Shown here: positions 41,157 through 50,107 of the stretch, piece by piece
Layout of the letters: the number at the start of each line of letters is the position of its first letter
How positions within the stretch are numbered: the first letter of the stretch is position 1
Assembly: GCA_039931555.1 (NCBI GenBank)
Contig: JBDTRP010000123.1
Span: 31,252 to 95,251 of the forward strand
Length of the DNA stretch: 64,000 bases
Source of the DNA: JAENVT01 sp039931555
Lineage (GTDB): Bacteria > Actinomycetota > Acidimicrobiia > Acidimicrobiales > Ilumatobacteraceae
Reading direction: 5' to 3'
Translations under genes and position numbers: made by a program
The notes under the pieces: model-generated
Database searches by the model: none
What the model saw: only the letters and a program-made list of their open reading frames with translations
Told to the model about the DNA's origin: nothing

Positions 41157-42189
41157 GATCCACCGCGACCGAGATCGATTCGCCACCGTTCGCCGCTGAG
41201 GCGTACATCGCGTCGATGATCCGGTGCGCCTTGACAGCTTCGGCGAAATCGGGGGTTGCCGGGGTGCCCGCCAGGACGGCGCGCACGAACTCGGCATCGG
41301 GGTTCTCCAAACCGGTGGTCAGTGCGGCGACCGTGGCCGACAGGTCGGCGGCCCCCATCGTTTGGGTTTCGCCGTCGTCGTCGGTCCAGCTGACCGGCCC
41401 GTACCAGTCGTCTCCCTCGATCACGATGTGTCGGCGAGCGCAGAAGATCTCGACGCGCCGCAGGCTCGGTCGGGCCAGGTTGTCGTGCCACACGCTGGCC
41501 AACGTGCCGAGCGCGCCGTTGGCGAAGCGGATCGTGGCCGTTGCCACGTCTTCGATGCCGTCGTGACCGTGGAAGTTGGTGACGTGGGCACCGACTTTCT
41601 CGATTTCTCCCACGAGTACGCGAAGCATGTCGACGTCGTGGATGCTGTGTTCGAGCAACGTGCCCGCCCCGGCCAGGTTGCGGTCACCGCGCCACGTCGA
41701 GCCGTAGTGGCCCTGGATGGGGATGAACTGGTCGTCACGGAACACGACTGCCATCAGGGTGCCCGCGGCTGGATCGTCAATGAGGTGTTTGGCCCACAGG
41801 TAGGCCGGCGATCGGCGCAGGACCAGCCCGACCTGGTTGATCACGCCGGCGTCGGTGACCATCGCGGTCATCTGTTCGGCTGTCGCCGCGTCGAAGGCCA
41901 GCGGCTTCTCGCAAAAGACCGCCAGTCGACGCGCCGCAGCCTTTTCGACCTGGCGCAGGTGCTCGCTGGTCCAGGTGCACACGTAGACGGCATCGCAACC
42001 GTCGAGCACCTCGTCCTCGCTGCTCATCGCAGTGTTGCCCGACGCTTCGGCGAAGGCCGCGGCCCGCCCAGGGTCGGGATCGTACACACCCGTTCGGGTG
42101 ACCGGCACGCCGCTGTGTCGCAGGCTCTTCGAGTGATACGTGGCGATCAGTCCTGCGCCCAGGAAGCCGATCCGCAACTGGTCGCTCAT
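41149..42189 (-). CDS. Gfo/Idh/MocA-family oxidoreductase
   Basis: 346 residues. The N-terminal Rossmann motif GFLGAGLIATYHSKSL (about 8-23), the DAVYVCTWTSEH turn and the family EKPLA motif (VFCEKPLAFDAATAEQM, with the catalytic lysine) are clear. The substrate domain carries GAGTLLEHSIHDVDMLRVLVG with the expected Asp/His. It probably oxidises a sugar, inositol or related polyol with NAD(P). TACGGT lies 8 bases before the ATG, suggesting a leaderless transcript. It precedes the GNAT gene, so a sugar-modification pair is possible. Confidence 0.85.
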   Translation of the reverse strand: MSDQLRIGFLGAGLIATYHSKSLRHSGVPVTRTGVYDPDPGRAAAFAEASGNTAMSSEDEVLDGCDAVYVCTWTSEHLRQVEKAAARRLAVFCEKPLAFDAATAEQMTAMVTDAGVINQVGLVLRRSPAYLWAKHLIDDPAAGTLMAVVFRDDQFIPIQGHYGSTWRGDRNLAGAGTLLEHSIHDVDMLRVLVGEIEKVGAHVTNFHGHDGIEDVATATIRFANGALGTLASVWHDNLARPSLRRVEIFCARRHIVIEGDDWYGPVSWTDDDGETQTMGAADLSATVAALTTGLENPDAEFVRAVLAGTPATPDFAEAVKAHRIIDAMYASAANGGESISVAVDHV

Positions 42190-42197
42190 TGCGGACG

Positions 42198-42203
42198 ACC
42201 GTA
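42198..42203 (-). promoter_or_regulatory. Putative -10 of the Gfo/Idh/MocA gene (leaderless type)
   Basis: TACGGT on the minus strand is followed by 8 bases and the ATG at 42189. The spacing is the same as at ino1 and metY. There is no ribosome-binding sequence and no clear -35. Confidence 0.35.
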
Positions 42204-42285
42204 TCCGATCACTGCACTGGACGGCGGTGTATCAAGCCCACCCGCTGGCGACTCAATTGACGACACACGCGAGAAGGAACGTTCG

Positions 42286-42717
42286 ATGTACTCGAGGATC
42301 GTGGTTGGCACGGACGGCACCGATCGTTCGTTGATTGCAGTCGATCATGCGGCGCGGCTGGCCGCGGCCTTTGCCGCGGAGCTCCACGTCGTCGCCGCGG
42401 CCGCACCGAGCGCGGCGAGGGACACGCCGCGCTCCAGCCTGTCCACCGCGATGGCCGAGTTGTCCGCCGCGTCAGCCAAGACCGCGGCGAGGATCGGCCA
42501 CGACGCAAGCAAGCGGCACGGCGTGCGAGTGATCGAACACCCACAGGTCGGTGAACCGGCATCGGTGCTGATGGCGATCGCCGACGCGGTCGATGCCGAC
42601 CTGATCGTGGTCGGCAACAAGATCATCACCGGTCGGGTCCGCAAGTTCACTGGATCGGTCCCGAGCAGGTTGGCCCACCAATCGTGTCGCCCCGTCCTGA
42701 TCGTGCACACCGGCTGA
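42286..42717 (+). CDS. Universal stress protein (UspA family)
   Basis: 143 residues. A complete single Usp domain: YSRIVVGTDGTDRSLIAVDHAARLAAA at the N-terminus with the nucleotide-binding Asp, and the ATP-loop pattern G-2x-G-9x-G(S/T) in VVGNKIITGRVRKFTGSVPSRLAHQSCRPVLIV. It should bind ATP. AGAAGGA lies about 8 bases before the ATG. It stands alone between divergent and convergent neighbours. The role is presumably in stress or energy-status responses. Confidence 0.9.
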   Translation: MYSRIVVGTDGTDRSLIAVDHAARLAAAFAAELHVVAAAAPSAARDTPRSSLSTAMAELSAASAKTAARIGHDASKRHGVRVIEHPQVGEPASVLMAIADAVDADLIVVGNKIITGRVRKFTGSVPSRLAHQSCRPVLIVHTG

Positions 42718-42738
42718 CGATGCGGTTCGCCAGGCACG

Positions 42739-43416
42739 TCACGAGATCTCCGGTGCAACCGGAGATTCGGTGACTGGCCTCGGCGCGGGCTGCAGCTCGT
42801 TCCACTCCATCACCCTGCTCGCCAGCGCAGCGACCTCGTCGCGGTCGTGCGTCACGACGACCGCGGTGGTGGCCGTGGCGCGCAACACGTCGGCCAGTTC
42901 GGCGATCAGCCGGTCGTGCAGCTCGCGGTCGAGGCCGGTCAGCGGCTCGTCGAGCAACAAGACGGCCGGGCGAGGAGCCAGCGAACGAGCCAGCGCGACC
43001 CGCTTCTTCTCGCCCCCGCTGAGGCGTTCGATCCGGCGCGTCGCGAAGCCGGTGAGCCCGACGATGGCCAGCAGTTCGTCGACCCGAGCGGTGACCATCG
43101 ACGCCGGCCAGCGGTGCATGCGGGGCCCGAAGGCGACGTTGGCCGCAACGTCGAGATGCGGGAACAGCTGCTCGTCCTGGAACATCATGCCGATGTTTCG
43201 GGCGTGGGCCGGCAGGTCGGTGATGTCGACGCCATCCAAGGTCACCGTGCCGGTGTCGGGTCGTAACAGCCCGGCGATGACGCGAAGCAACGTGCTCTTG
43301 CCAGCGCCCGAGGGGCCCAGCAGGGCGACGACCTCGCCGTCGTCGACGTGCAACGACACCCGGTCGAGCACCGTGCGCTCGCCGAACTGCACGACGACGT
43401 CTGCGACATCAAGCAT
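42739..43416 (-). CDS. thiQ: Thiamine-type ABC transporter ATP-binding protein
   Basis: 225 residues. Walker A is GPSGAGKSTLL, the Q-loop lies in IGMMFQDEQLFPHLDV, the signature is LSGGEKKRVALARSL, Walker B is VLLLDEPLTGLD and the H-loop is VVTHDRDE. It closely follows the ThiQ/ferric-type importer pattern. ATG 43416 overlaps the end of the permease gene by 8 bases. It is the last gene of the TPP-riboswitch operon thiN-thiB-thiP-thiQ, which is why thiamine or a precursor is the preferred substrate over iron. Confidence 0.87.
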   Translation of the reverse strand: MLDVADVVVQFGERTVLDRVSLHVDDGEVVALLGPSGAGKSTLLRVIAGLLRPDTGTVTLDGVDITDLPAHARNIGMMFQDEQLFPHLDVAANVAFGPRMHRWPASMVTARVDELLAIVGLTGFATRRIERLSGGEKKRVALARSLAPRPAVLLLDEPLTGLDRELHDRLIAELADVLRATATTAVVVTHDRDEVAALASRVMEWNELQPAPRPVTESPVAPEIS

Positions 43417-45019
43417 CGTCGGCGCCCATCTGCTCGTGTGTGCCTGTGGCCATCACGATGACGGTGGTCAGCACCAGCAGGATCGTCGCCATGGCAAACG
43501 CCTGTGCCCGTGGCAGCGCGCCGGCGCGGGCCAACAGGCGACCGATCGCGATCGGCAACGTCTCGCTGCCCGAACGGCTGAGGATCGTGGTTGCGCCGAA
43601 CTCGCCCAGTGAGATGGCCGCGGAGAACCCGGCACCGGCAACCAGCGGGCGCCGCAGCGCTCGTGCATCGACCTGCCACCAGGTCCTGATCGGCGTCGCC
43701 CCCAGTGTGGCGGCAGCGGCACGGAGATCTCGCGGAATGGCTCGCAGCACCGTGACCAGGGCGCGCACGACGAACGGGACGGCGACCAGCGCGTGGCCCA
43801 GTGGCACGAGCCACCAACGGGCTCGCCAGTCGAACGGTGCGGTGTCGAACGTGATCAGCATGCCGAGGCCGATGGTGACCGCCGAGGTGCCGAGGGGCAG
43901 CATCAGGCCGACATCGAGGAACTTTCCGAGACGCGGCGTGTTGGTGATGACAGTCGCTGCAAGGAAGCCGATGGTGGTCGCGATCAGGGCGGCGACGAGG
44001 GCAAATCGCAGCGATGCGCCGATCGAAGCCATCGGGTCGACGCCCAAGCCGGCTCCTGGGCGAGCCTCCGCGGCGCCCAGCCGGCTCCACGCCGACAGTG
44101 ACCAGCTGTTGCCGATGTTGAACGAGCGACTGACGAGCGCAACGATCGGCGCCCCGACGACGCCCGCGACCCCCGCAGCGACCGCGCCCACCATCGCCCT
44201 CTCCCGACGACTGCGCGGCACGCGCGGTGCGGTCGCTCCGTGAAATTCGATCGCTCCGCGGCGCTGGCGTCGTGAGGCAAGCACGATCACGACAGCGAGC
44301 AACGCGAGTTGCGTCGCCGACAGCGCCGCCGCGCCCGAAACGTCACCGAGTTGTGTTGCCCGCCGGGCGATCTCGACTTCGAGCGTCGGGTGAGTGGGGC
44401 CGCCGAGCAGCTTGGCGACGCCGAATGAGGTGAAGCTGAACAGGAAGATCACCGCCGCGGCCGACCACAATGCCGGCTTCAGCAGCGGCAGCAGCACCAG
44501 TCGAGCGGCACGGATGGGGGAGGCACCCAAGGTACGCGCCGCGCCGATCAGGTCGCGCGGGATCACACCGATCATCGACCCGACGAGCCGAACGACCACC
44601 GCGATGTTGAAGAACACGTGCGCCACGATCATCGCTTGTGCCGTTCCATGCCACGACGTCGGCAACAACGCGATGAAGGCCGCACCGACGACGACAGTGG
44701 GCAGCACGAAAGGCACTGTGGTGGCGGCCATCAGCAGACGTCGCCCACGGAAGCTGTAGCGCGCCAACACGTATGCAGGCAGCAGCCCGACGATGAGCGT
44801 CAGCACCGTGCTGAACGCGGCCTGCCACACCGTGAACCAGATGATCGCTGCAATGTTGCGGAACGGCGATGCGCTGCTCGCCTGGTCTCGCCATGCAGTC
44901 CACAGCAGGGTGGCGACCGGCCAGGCGTAGAAGGCGGCGATGAACGCCACCGGAGCGGTCAGGAGCGCTGCCGCGAACCACCGTGGCGTATGGTTCAGCT
45001 CAGCACGATGGTCGTCCAC
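43409..45019 (-). CDS. thiP: Thiamine-type ABC transporter permease (two fused TM domains)
   Basis: 536 residues with about 12 helices and two copies of the binding-protein-dependent permease domain, each with its EAA-type loop (GAARTLGASPIRAARLVLLPLL; AAAATLGATPIRTWWQV). This duplicated design is normal for ThiP and ferric-iron permeases. The GTG at 45019 (MDDHRAELNHTPRW) lies 25 bases inside the end of the binding-protein gene and is the only start that gives a full first helix; further upstream the frame is antisense shadow. Confidence 0.86.
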   Translation of the reverse strand: MDDHRAELNHTPRWFAAALLTAPVAFIAAFYAWPVATLLWTAWRDQASSASPFRNIAAIIWFTVWQAAFSTVLTLIVGLLPAYVLARYSFRGRRLLMAATTVPFVLPTVVVGAAFIALLPTSWHGTAQAMIVAHVFFNIAVVVRLVGSMIGVIPRDLIGAARTLGASPIRAARLVLLPLLKPALWSAAAVIFLFSFTSFGVAKLLGGPTHPTLEVEIARRATQLGDVSGAAALSATQLALLAVVIVLASRRQRRGAIEFHGATAPRVPRSRRERAMVGAVAAGVAGVVGAPIVALVSRSFNIGNSWSLSAWSRLGAAEARPGAGLGVDPMASIGASLRFALVAALIATTIGFLAATVITNTPRLGKFLDVGLMLPLGTSAVTIGLGMLITFDTAPFDWRARWWLVPLGHALVAVPFVVRALVTVLRAIPRDLRAAAATLGATPIRTWWQVDARALRRPLVAGAGFSAAISLGEFGATTILSRSGSETLPIAIGRLLARAGALPRAQAFAMATILLVLTTVIVMATGTHEQMGADDA

Positions 45020-46065
45020 TCGTCCTGCCACTGTTGTCGGTTCGCGGCGATGTCGGCCGGTGCCATCGTGAGCGGCGACGAGGCAACAACGGCGAACTTG
45101 GTGAACTCGGGCGGTAGCACCGCGTCGGTGCGCGCCGGGTAGACGAACAGGTTCAACGGCAGTTCGTTCTGGAACGCCTCGCTGATCAGGAAGTCGACCA
45201 ACTTGCGGGCTTCGGTCTCGTGTTTCGTGCCGCGCAGCACGCCGGTGAACTCGACCTGGCGGAAGCACGTCGATTCGACCACGGCCGTCGGTGCATCGGT
45301 GCGCGGCGGGTCGGCGAAGATCACTTCGGCGGGCGGGCTCGAGCCGTAGCTGACGACCAGCGGACGCGAGCCTGCGGACCCGGCCGCGCCGCTGAACTCG
45401 TCGTCGTACGCCGTCGTCCAACCGTCGACGACCTTCACGCCGTTGCCGCGCAGCGCCTTCCAGTAGTCCTGCCAGCCGTTCGAGCCGGAGTGGGCGATGG
45501 TCGCCATCAGGAAGGCCAGGCCCGGTGACGACGTCGCCGGGTTCTCGACGACGAGCAGGTCCTTGTACGCGGGCTTCGTCAGATCGTCGAGGCCGCGCGG
45601 CGGATCGACCTTGTGGGTCGTGAACCAGTTGATGTCGTAGTTGATGCAGACATCGCCGAAGTCGACGGGTGTCAGCTCATGGCCGGGCACCAACGCGGTG
45701 AGGTTCGTCGAGATGGCGTTCCATCCGTTGGGTTGGTACTGATCGAAGACCTTGCCGTCGAGCACGGCGGACAACAGCGTGTTGTCGACGCCCCACATCA
45801 CGTCACCCTCGGGGTTGCCCGCGGTCAGCTTGGCTTTGGTGACCATGGTGCCGGCGTCGCCGGCGATCACGATCTTCACGGCGATACCGGTCGACTTGGT
45901 GAACGTGTCGAGCGCGGTGTTCAACGACGTCTTCTCGGGCGGGAACGAGTCGTAGGCGACCAGGGTGATGGCGGCCGGCGTGCCGGAGGACGAACCATCG
46001 GAGCTGCAACCCACAGCGAGCAGGCCAAGCGTGAGGACGGTGATGAGGTCGAGCGGACGTTTCAC
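44995..46065 (-). CDS. thiB: Thiamine ABC transporter substrate-binding lipoprotein
   Basis: 356 residues. A lipoprotein signal ends with LLAVGCSSD (cysteine near residue 20), followed by a serine/glycine linker and a ThiB/TbpA-like type II binding fold: LVAYDSFPPEKTSLNTALDTFTKSTGI, GDVMWGVDNTLLSAVLDG, VCINYDINWF and the LLVVENPATSSPGLAFLMATI substrate loop. The GTG at 46065 overlaps the thiN stop (GTGA). The order and the upstream TPP riboswitch support thiamine or TPP as ligand. Confidence 0.88.
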   Translation of the reverse strand: MKRPLDLITVLTLGLLAVGCSSDGSSSGTPAAITLVAYDSFPPEKTSLNTALDTFTKSTGIAVKIVIAGDAGTMVTKAKLTAGNPEGDVMWGVDNTLLSAVLDGKVFDQYQPNGWNAISTNLTALVPGHELTPVDFGDVCINYDINWFTTHKVDPPRGLDDLTKPAYKDLLVVENPATSSPGLAFLMATIAHSGSNGWQDYWKALRGNGVKVVDGWTTAYDDEFSGAAGSAGSRPLVVSYGSSPPAEVIFADPPRTDAPTAVVESTCFRQVEFTGVLRGTKHETEARKLVDFLISEAFQNELPLNLFVYPARTDAVLPPEFTKFAVVASSPLTMAPADIAANRQQWQDEWTTIVLS

Positions 46066-46697
46066 GGAACCACCAATGTGAGAGTGCCGTCGGCGACGGC
46101 GACGTGGAGCAGACCGGTTGTCTCGTTGCTGATCCCGAGAGTGCTCGACGGCTCGAACGCGGCGTCGGTCAACGGCCAACGCGCCCCCGTCACCTCGGCG
46201 CCACGGCAGGCGCCGTGCAACGCGAGCAGCGAGAACGGGGACCCCTGTGCCAGATCGAGGGTGACGGATCGGCCGGCGTGCAGGACGTAGATGGTCGTGT
46301 CGTCGAGCGCCAGGCGGACCGTCTCGAAGCGCGCCAGGATCGGGTTGCCGAGCGCTGCGATCGTGCCGAGTGCGTGATCGAAGCGGTCACCCGCAGCACC
46401 GAACACGAGCAGGGTGTCGGCCTCGGTCGCGACAGCGCGAGCGAGGGCCAATTCGGTGTCGGTGGAGCCCTTGTCGGCGGGGTGCTGATCGATCTCCAGC
46501 TCGTGGGCGTAGGCCCACATCTTGCCGTGCGCGGAGATGCTGTCGAGGTCGCCGACCAACACCGTCGGCCGGAGACCGGCTGCAACTGCGTGGTCGAGAC
46601 CGCTATCGGCGGCGATGATCGTCGCATCGGGCAGCACGTCGGTGACAGCCCGCGGCGACAACGGGCCACCGCCAATCACCACCACTACCTGCGACAT
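46062..46697 (-). CDS. thiN: Thiamine diphosphokinase
   Basis: 211 residues. It transfers diphosphate from ATP to thiamine, giving ThDP. IIAADSGLDHAVAAGLRPTVLVGDLDSIS and HPADKGSTDTELALARAV contain the Asp/Thr cluster that binds Mg-ATP, and LLVFGAAGDRFDHALGTIAAL is the family signature. It is the first gene under the TPP riboswitch, so uptake (ThiBPQ) and activation of thiamine are controlled together. The ATG at 46697 has GGAGGG within the 3' end of the riboswitch. De novo thiamine genes are not present here. Confidence 0.92.
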   Translation of the reverse strand: MSQVVVVIGGGPLSPRAVTDVLPDATIIAADSGLDHAVAAGLRPTVLVGDLDSISAHGKMWAYAHELEIDQHPADKGSTDTELALARAVATEADTLLVFGAAGDRFDHALGTIAALGNPILARFETVRLALDDTTIYVLHAGRSVTLDLAQGSPFSLLALHGACRGAEVTGARWPLTDAAFEPSSTLGISNETTGLLHVAVADGTLTLVVP

Positions 46698-46702
46698 CGC
46701 AT

Positions 46703-46790
46703 CCCTCCGCTGGCATTACCCAGATCAGGTTCCGGTCGGTGGCGGCGCCCACCCTCTCAGCCCGCCGATCCTGCGAGCTCCCCGTCTTCG
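46703..46790 (-). ncRNA. TPP (THI-box) riboswitch
   Basis: Read on the minus strand it has GGGCTGAGAGGGTGGGC, then ACCGACCGGAACCTGATC and TGGGTAATGCCAGCGGAGGG: the conserved CUGAGA, ACCUGAUC and AAUGCCAGCG(G)AGGGA elements of the TPP aptamer. The final GGAGGG doubles as the thiN ribosome-binding site, so translational control is likely. The stop codon of the upstream EamA gene (46757-46759) is part of the CTGAGA element, so the aptamer's 5' strand is also coding sequence. Confidence 0.93.
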
Positions 46791-47689
46791 GTCGTGATGA
46801 GCCTAGCCGTGCGTCGCTGGGTCTGCACGACGACCGCGGCGAGCCCGCACACCACCATTGCCATTCCCACGACCTGCAGGGGCCGAATCGCTTGACTGAG
46901 GAAGATCGCCGACCACACGACTGCCAGGGCCGGCTGGCCGACCTGGATCAGCGACATGATGCCGATCGGCACGTTGCGCTGGGCGAACACGATCAATCCA
47001 TGGGCCAGGACCCCGGTCAGCAGCGTGAGCAGGGCGATGTAGGCGATTGCTCGACCGTCGAGTTGGCCGATGTCGTGGTTGAGGAGCGTGACCGGCAGTG
47101 CCATGAGCGTCGCCGTCGGCAGCGCCGACGCCATCAGGGCGACGACGCTCATCCCCGTGCGCAGCTGACGGCTGGCCAGCATGTAGCTGCACCACATTCC
47201 GAGGGAGAGCACCGCCAGGCCATTGCCTGACCAGGTGGCCACCCCGCGAGGCGGGGCGTTGAACAGAACCACCGCCAGGCCGACGATCGAGACAAGCCCG
47301 AAGACCGTTGCCCGGCGATCGACCTTCTCGTGGAACAGCATCGCCCCGGCGGGCAACAGCAGCAGCGGCGAGAGCGCCCCGATGAACTCGAGGTTGGCAA
47401 CGCTGGTCTTGGTGGCCGCTGTGTAGAACAGGGTGGTGTTGATCCCGATCAGCATGCCCGCCAGTGCCGAACGGCGTAGCTCTCTCGCACTGACGAAGCG
47501 GTGCTCAGTGATCCGCAACATGATCATCCAGATGACGCTGGCGCCCAACATGCGCCAGAACGCGACGGTCGGCCCTGGCACACCCGACTTCTTCACGATC
47601 GTCGAGCCTGCACTGAAGGTCAGCACGACGGCCACCATCGCGACCAACCCGATCGGTCGGGCGTGGCGAACCGGGCCGCGCCCGCTCAC
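46757..47689 (-). CDS. EamA-family (DMT) transporter
   Basis: 310 residues with about 10 helices in two EamA repeats (VAFWRMLGASVIWMIML in the first, GVLAHGLIVFAQRNVPIGIMSLIQVGQPALAVVW in the second). It probably exports or imports a small metabolite. GTG 47689 overlaps the stop of the cation transporter gene (GTGA). Its last about ten codons and stop run into the TPP riboswitch that controls thiN. Related EamA transporters next to thiamine genes are sometimes proposed as thiamine-related carriers, but this copy lies upstream of the switch and would not be controlled by it. Confidence 0.85.
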   Translation of the reverse strand: MSGRGPVRHARPIGLVAMVAVVLTFSAGSTIVKKSGVPGPTVAFWRMLGASVIWMIMLRITEHRFVSARELRRSALAGMLIGINTTLFYTAATKTSVANLEFIGALSPLLLLPAGAMLFHEKVDRRATVFGLVSIVGLAVVLFNAPPRGVATWSGNGLAVLSLGMWCSYMLASRQLRTGMSVVALMASALPTATLMALPVTLLNHDIGQLDGRAIAYIALLTLLTGVLAHGLIVFAQRNVPIGIMSLIQVGQPALAVVWSAIFLSQAIRPLQVVGMAMVVCGLAAVVVQTQRRTARLITTEDGELAGSAG

Positions 47690-48606
47690 GAAGAGGGTTG
47701 CCGACGGATGTCGGGTTCGATGTAGATGGTGGTCGTCTTCGGCACTGCGGCGCGAGTCGCCACCTCGGCCTGATCGATGGCGTTCGCCAACTCCTCCATC
47801 GACAACGCGTGATCGAAGTCGACCTTGACGGCCAACAGCAGGTCGTCAGGCCCGAGGTGCATGGTTCGCATGTGGATGATGGAGTTGACGCTGGCGGAGG
47901 TGGAGATCGCTCTCGTGATCTTGTCGAGGTCGCTGTCACTGGCCGACTCGCCGATCAGCAGCGGTTTGACTTCCCGGGCCAGCACGAAGGCGATGATGAC
48001 GAGCAGCACACCGATGGCGATCGAGCCTGCAGCATCCCAACGTGCGTTGCCGGTGATCTCGGCGAGCAGCAAGCCGACGAGCGCGCAGAACAGGCCGATC
48101 TCGGCGCCGACGTCTTCGAGCAGCACGACGGGGAGCTCGGGTGACTTGCTGGTGCGGATGAACGTGGCCCAGCTGGTTCCGGGCTTGCGCTCGCGGTTCG
48201 ACTCCGTCACCGCGGTACGCAGCGAATAGGACTCGAGGGCGACGGCGAGCAGCAGGATTGCGAAGGCGACGGGTGCGTTGTCGACGCCGTGGGGGTGGCG
48301 CAGCTTGTCGATGCCTTCGTAGAGTGCGAACAGGCCGCCCATGCTGAAGAGCACCAGAGCGACCACGAAGGCCCAGAAGTACCGCTCCGGGCCGTAGCCG
48401 AACGGGTGGGCGCGATCGGCTGGTCGATTGCCGCGCTTGGATCCGAGCATCAGCAGCGCCTGATTGCCGGTGTCTGCCAACGAGTGTCCGGCTTCGGCCA
48501 ACAGGCCGGCCGACCCGGTGATCAAGAACCCGGCGAACTTGGCCACTGCGATGCCGAGGTTGGCGAAGAACGCGGCGATGATTGCCTTGCGGCTGCCCTC
48601 TTGCAT
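47686..48606 (-). CDS. Cation diffusion facilitator family transporter
   Basis: 306 residues: six membrane helices (about 8-205) and a C-terminal cytoplasmic domain (about 210-295). The first metal site is AGHSLADTGNQALLML (H-x3-D). In helix 5 the usual HxxxD is VLLEDVGAEIGL, the E-D-x-G-A variant of one CDF subgroup, so the metal may be other than Zn2+. The C-terminal domain contains NSIIHMRTMHLGPDDLLLAVKVDFD. It precedes the EamA gene with a 4-base overlap. Confidence 0.87.
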   Translation of the reverse strand: MQEGSRKAIIAAFFANLGIAVAKFAGFLITGSAGLLAEAGHSLADTGNQALLMLGSKRGNRPADRAHPFGYGPERYFWAFVVALVLFSMGGLFALYEGIDKLRHPHGVDNAPVAFAILLLAVALESYSLRTAVTESNRERKPGTSWATFIRTSKSPELPVVLLEDVGAEIGLFCALVGLLLAEITGNARWDAAGSIAIGVLLVIIAFVLAREVKPLLIGESASDSDLDKITRAISTSASVNSIIHMRTMHLGPDDLLLAVKVDFDHALSMEELANAIDQAEVATRAAVPKTTTIYIEPDIRRQPSS

Positions 48607-48656
48607 GTCAGCAAGGTTGGCATCGCCGCCCAGCGATTACAAAGAGGAGCAGTCAC

Positions 48657-49424
48657 ATGGGGCACGTCGACGGTCGCGTTGCACTCGTCACCGGCGGGGG
48701 GCGTGGGATCGGTCGCGGCATCAGCGAGTTGCTGGCTTCCGAGGGCGCCACCGTTGCGGTGAACTACCGGCGCGATGTCGAGGCCGCGGCCGACACGGTT
48801 GCGACGATCCGCGCTGGCGGCGGAGCTGCATCCGCATACCAGGCGTCGGTCGACGACCCACAGGCCTGCGCGGCGATGATCGGAGCGATCGTCGCCGACT
48901 ACGACCGTCTCGACATCCTGGTGTGCAACGCCGGCATCGCCTCGCGGGGCAAGCCGGTCGCCGACACCGATCCCGAGGAGATGATTCGTGTGGTCGCCGC
49001 CCACGCGTTCGGCTCGCACCACCTCGCCCGGCTGGCGGTCCCGCACCTGCGCACCCGCGGCCGAGGCGACATCGTGATGATCTCGTCGACCGCGGCCTCG
49101 AACAACACGGTGAATGGCGCTCCGTACAACATGGGCAAAGCGGCGATGGAAGCGTTGGCCTTCACGCTGGCGAAGGAGGAGCGGGCCCATGGCATCCACG
49201 TCAACGTCGTCGCTCCCGGCCTCGTCGAGACCGACATGGGTGTGCGGCTGGCGCGGGCCCTCACCGGGAATCGCGAACTCGAGGACCTGCGCTCACTCGA
49301 CGCGGCAGCGCCGTTCGGTCGGGTGTGCCAACCACTCGATGTTGCCAACGTCGTGCTCTGGCTGTGCAGTGACGGGGCGGGGTACATCACCGGCCAGCGC
49401 ATCGTGTGCAACGGTGGTGGCTGA
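48657..49424 (+). CDS. Short-chain dehydrogenase/reductase
   Basis: 255 residues. The cofactor motif TGGGRGIGRGI (about 12-22), NAG in LVCNAGIASRG, the catalytic serine in MISSTAAS and the Y-N-M-G-K pair in PYNMGKAAM make a complete classical SDR active site. GYITGQRIVCNGGG at the end is typical of FabG-like enzymes; the substrate is unknown. AAGAGGAG lies 7 bases before the ATG. The stop overlaps the start of the NfuA-like gene (TGATG). Confidence 0.88.
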   Translation: MGHVDGRVALVTGGGRGIGRGISELLASEGATVAVNYRRDVEAAADTVATIRAGGGAASAYQASVDDPQACAAMIGAIVADYDRLDILVCNAGIASRGKPVADTDPEEMIRVVAAHAFGSHHLARLAVPHLRTRGRGDIVMISSTAASNNTVNGAPYNMGKAAMEALAFTLAKEERAHGIHVNVVAPGLVETDMGVRLARALTGNRELEDLRSLDAAAPFGRVCQPLDVANVVLWLCSDGAGYITGQRIVCNGGG

Positions 49425-50107
49425 TGGTCACGGAGGATCGTGGCGGTAGCGTTGTCAGCGTGAGTCCACTTGCCGCAGAGGCCGCACAGACCGAGATCGG
49501 TCAGATCATCACCGTCACTCCCGAGGCGCTCCAGGAGCTGGTGAAGCTCCGCGACGCCGAACCCGAAGGCGACCGCCTCGGCCTCCGGCTGGAGATCGTC
49601 AGCAATCCGGGCGAAGATTTCAAGTACGACCTGAGCTTCGACATCGTCACCAAGGCGGCGTTCAGCGACGAGGTCCGCACCCACTCACGTCCCGAGATCG
49701 GCAGTTTGAAGGTCATCATCGCCGCCTCGGCGCTCGACCTGCTCGAAGGCGCCACGCTCGATCACACCGCCACGCAGGGCTTGGTGATCCGCAACCCGAA
49801 CAAGCCGAAGGCGCCATCGGTCGAGGGTCTCATCGCCAACGATGCGCTCAGTGCCGAGGTCGAAGCCTTGATCAAGGGCGAGGTCAACCCGGCGCTGGCC
49901 GCACACGGTGGCTTCGTCTCGTATGTCGGACACGACGGCGAGGGAACCGCCTATCTGACCATGGGCGGCGGTTGCCACGGTTGCTCGATGAGCCGCATGA
50001 CCATGCTCGACGGGGTGCAGACCATGCTGGTCGAACAGGTACCGGAGATCGAGCGTGTTCGGGACCTCACCGATCATGCGTCGGGTGAGAATCCGTACTA
50101 TCACTGA
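49424..50107 (+). CDS. NfuA-like Fe-S cluster carrier (A-type-like plus NifU C-terminal domain)
   Basis: 227 residues. The N-terminal about 115 residues resemble an A-type carrier (ITVTPEALQELVKLRDAEPEGDRLGLRLEI) but lack the usual cysteines. The C-terminal NifU domain has EVNPALAAHGGFVSYVGHDGEGTAYLTMGGGCHGCSMS with the CxxC that holds a 4Fe-4S cluster with a second subunit. This matches NfuA, a carrier delivering clusters to apo-proteins. ATG 49424 overlaps the SDR stop; GTG 49460 is a possible later start. The end overlaps the convergent hydrolase gene by 41 bases. Confidence 0.85.
   Translation: MVTEDRGGSVVSVSPLAAEAAQTEIGQIITVTPEALQELVKLRDAEPEGDRLGLRLEIVSNPGEDFKYDLSFDIVTKAAFSDEVRTHSRPEIGSLKVIIAASALDLLEGATLDHTATQGLVIRNPNKPKAPSVEGLIANDALSAEVEALIKGEVNPALAAHGGFVSYVGHDGEGTAYLTMGGGCHGCSMSRMTMLDGVQTMLVEQVPEIERVRDLTDHASGENPYYH

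Noticed and set aside
42739..46065. Ferric iron importer as the identity of the ABC genes
   Set aside because: The protein families overlap, but the TPP riboswitch and coupled thiamine diphosphokinase point to thiamine.
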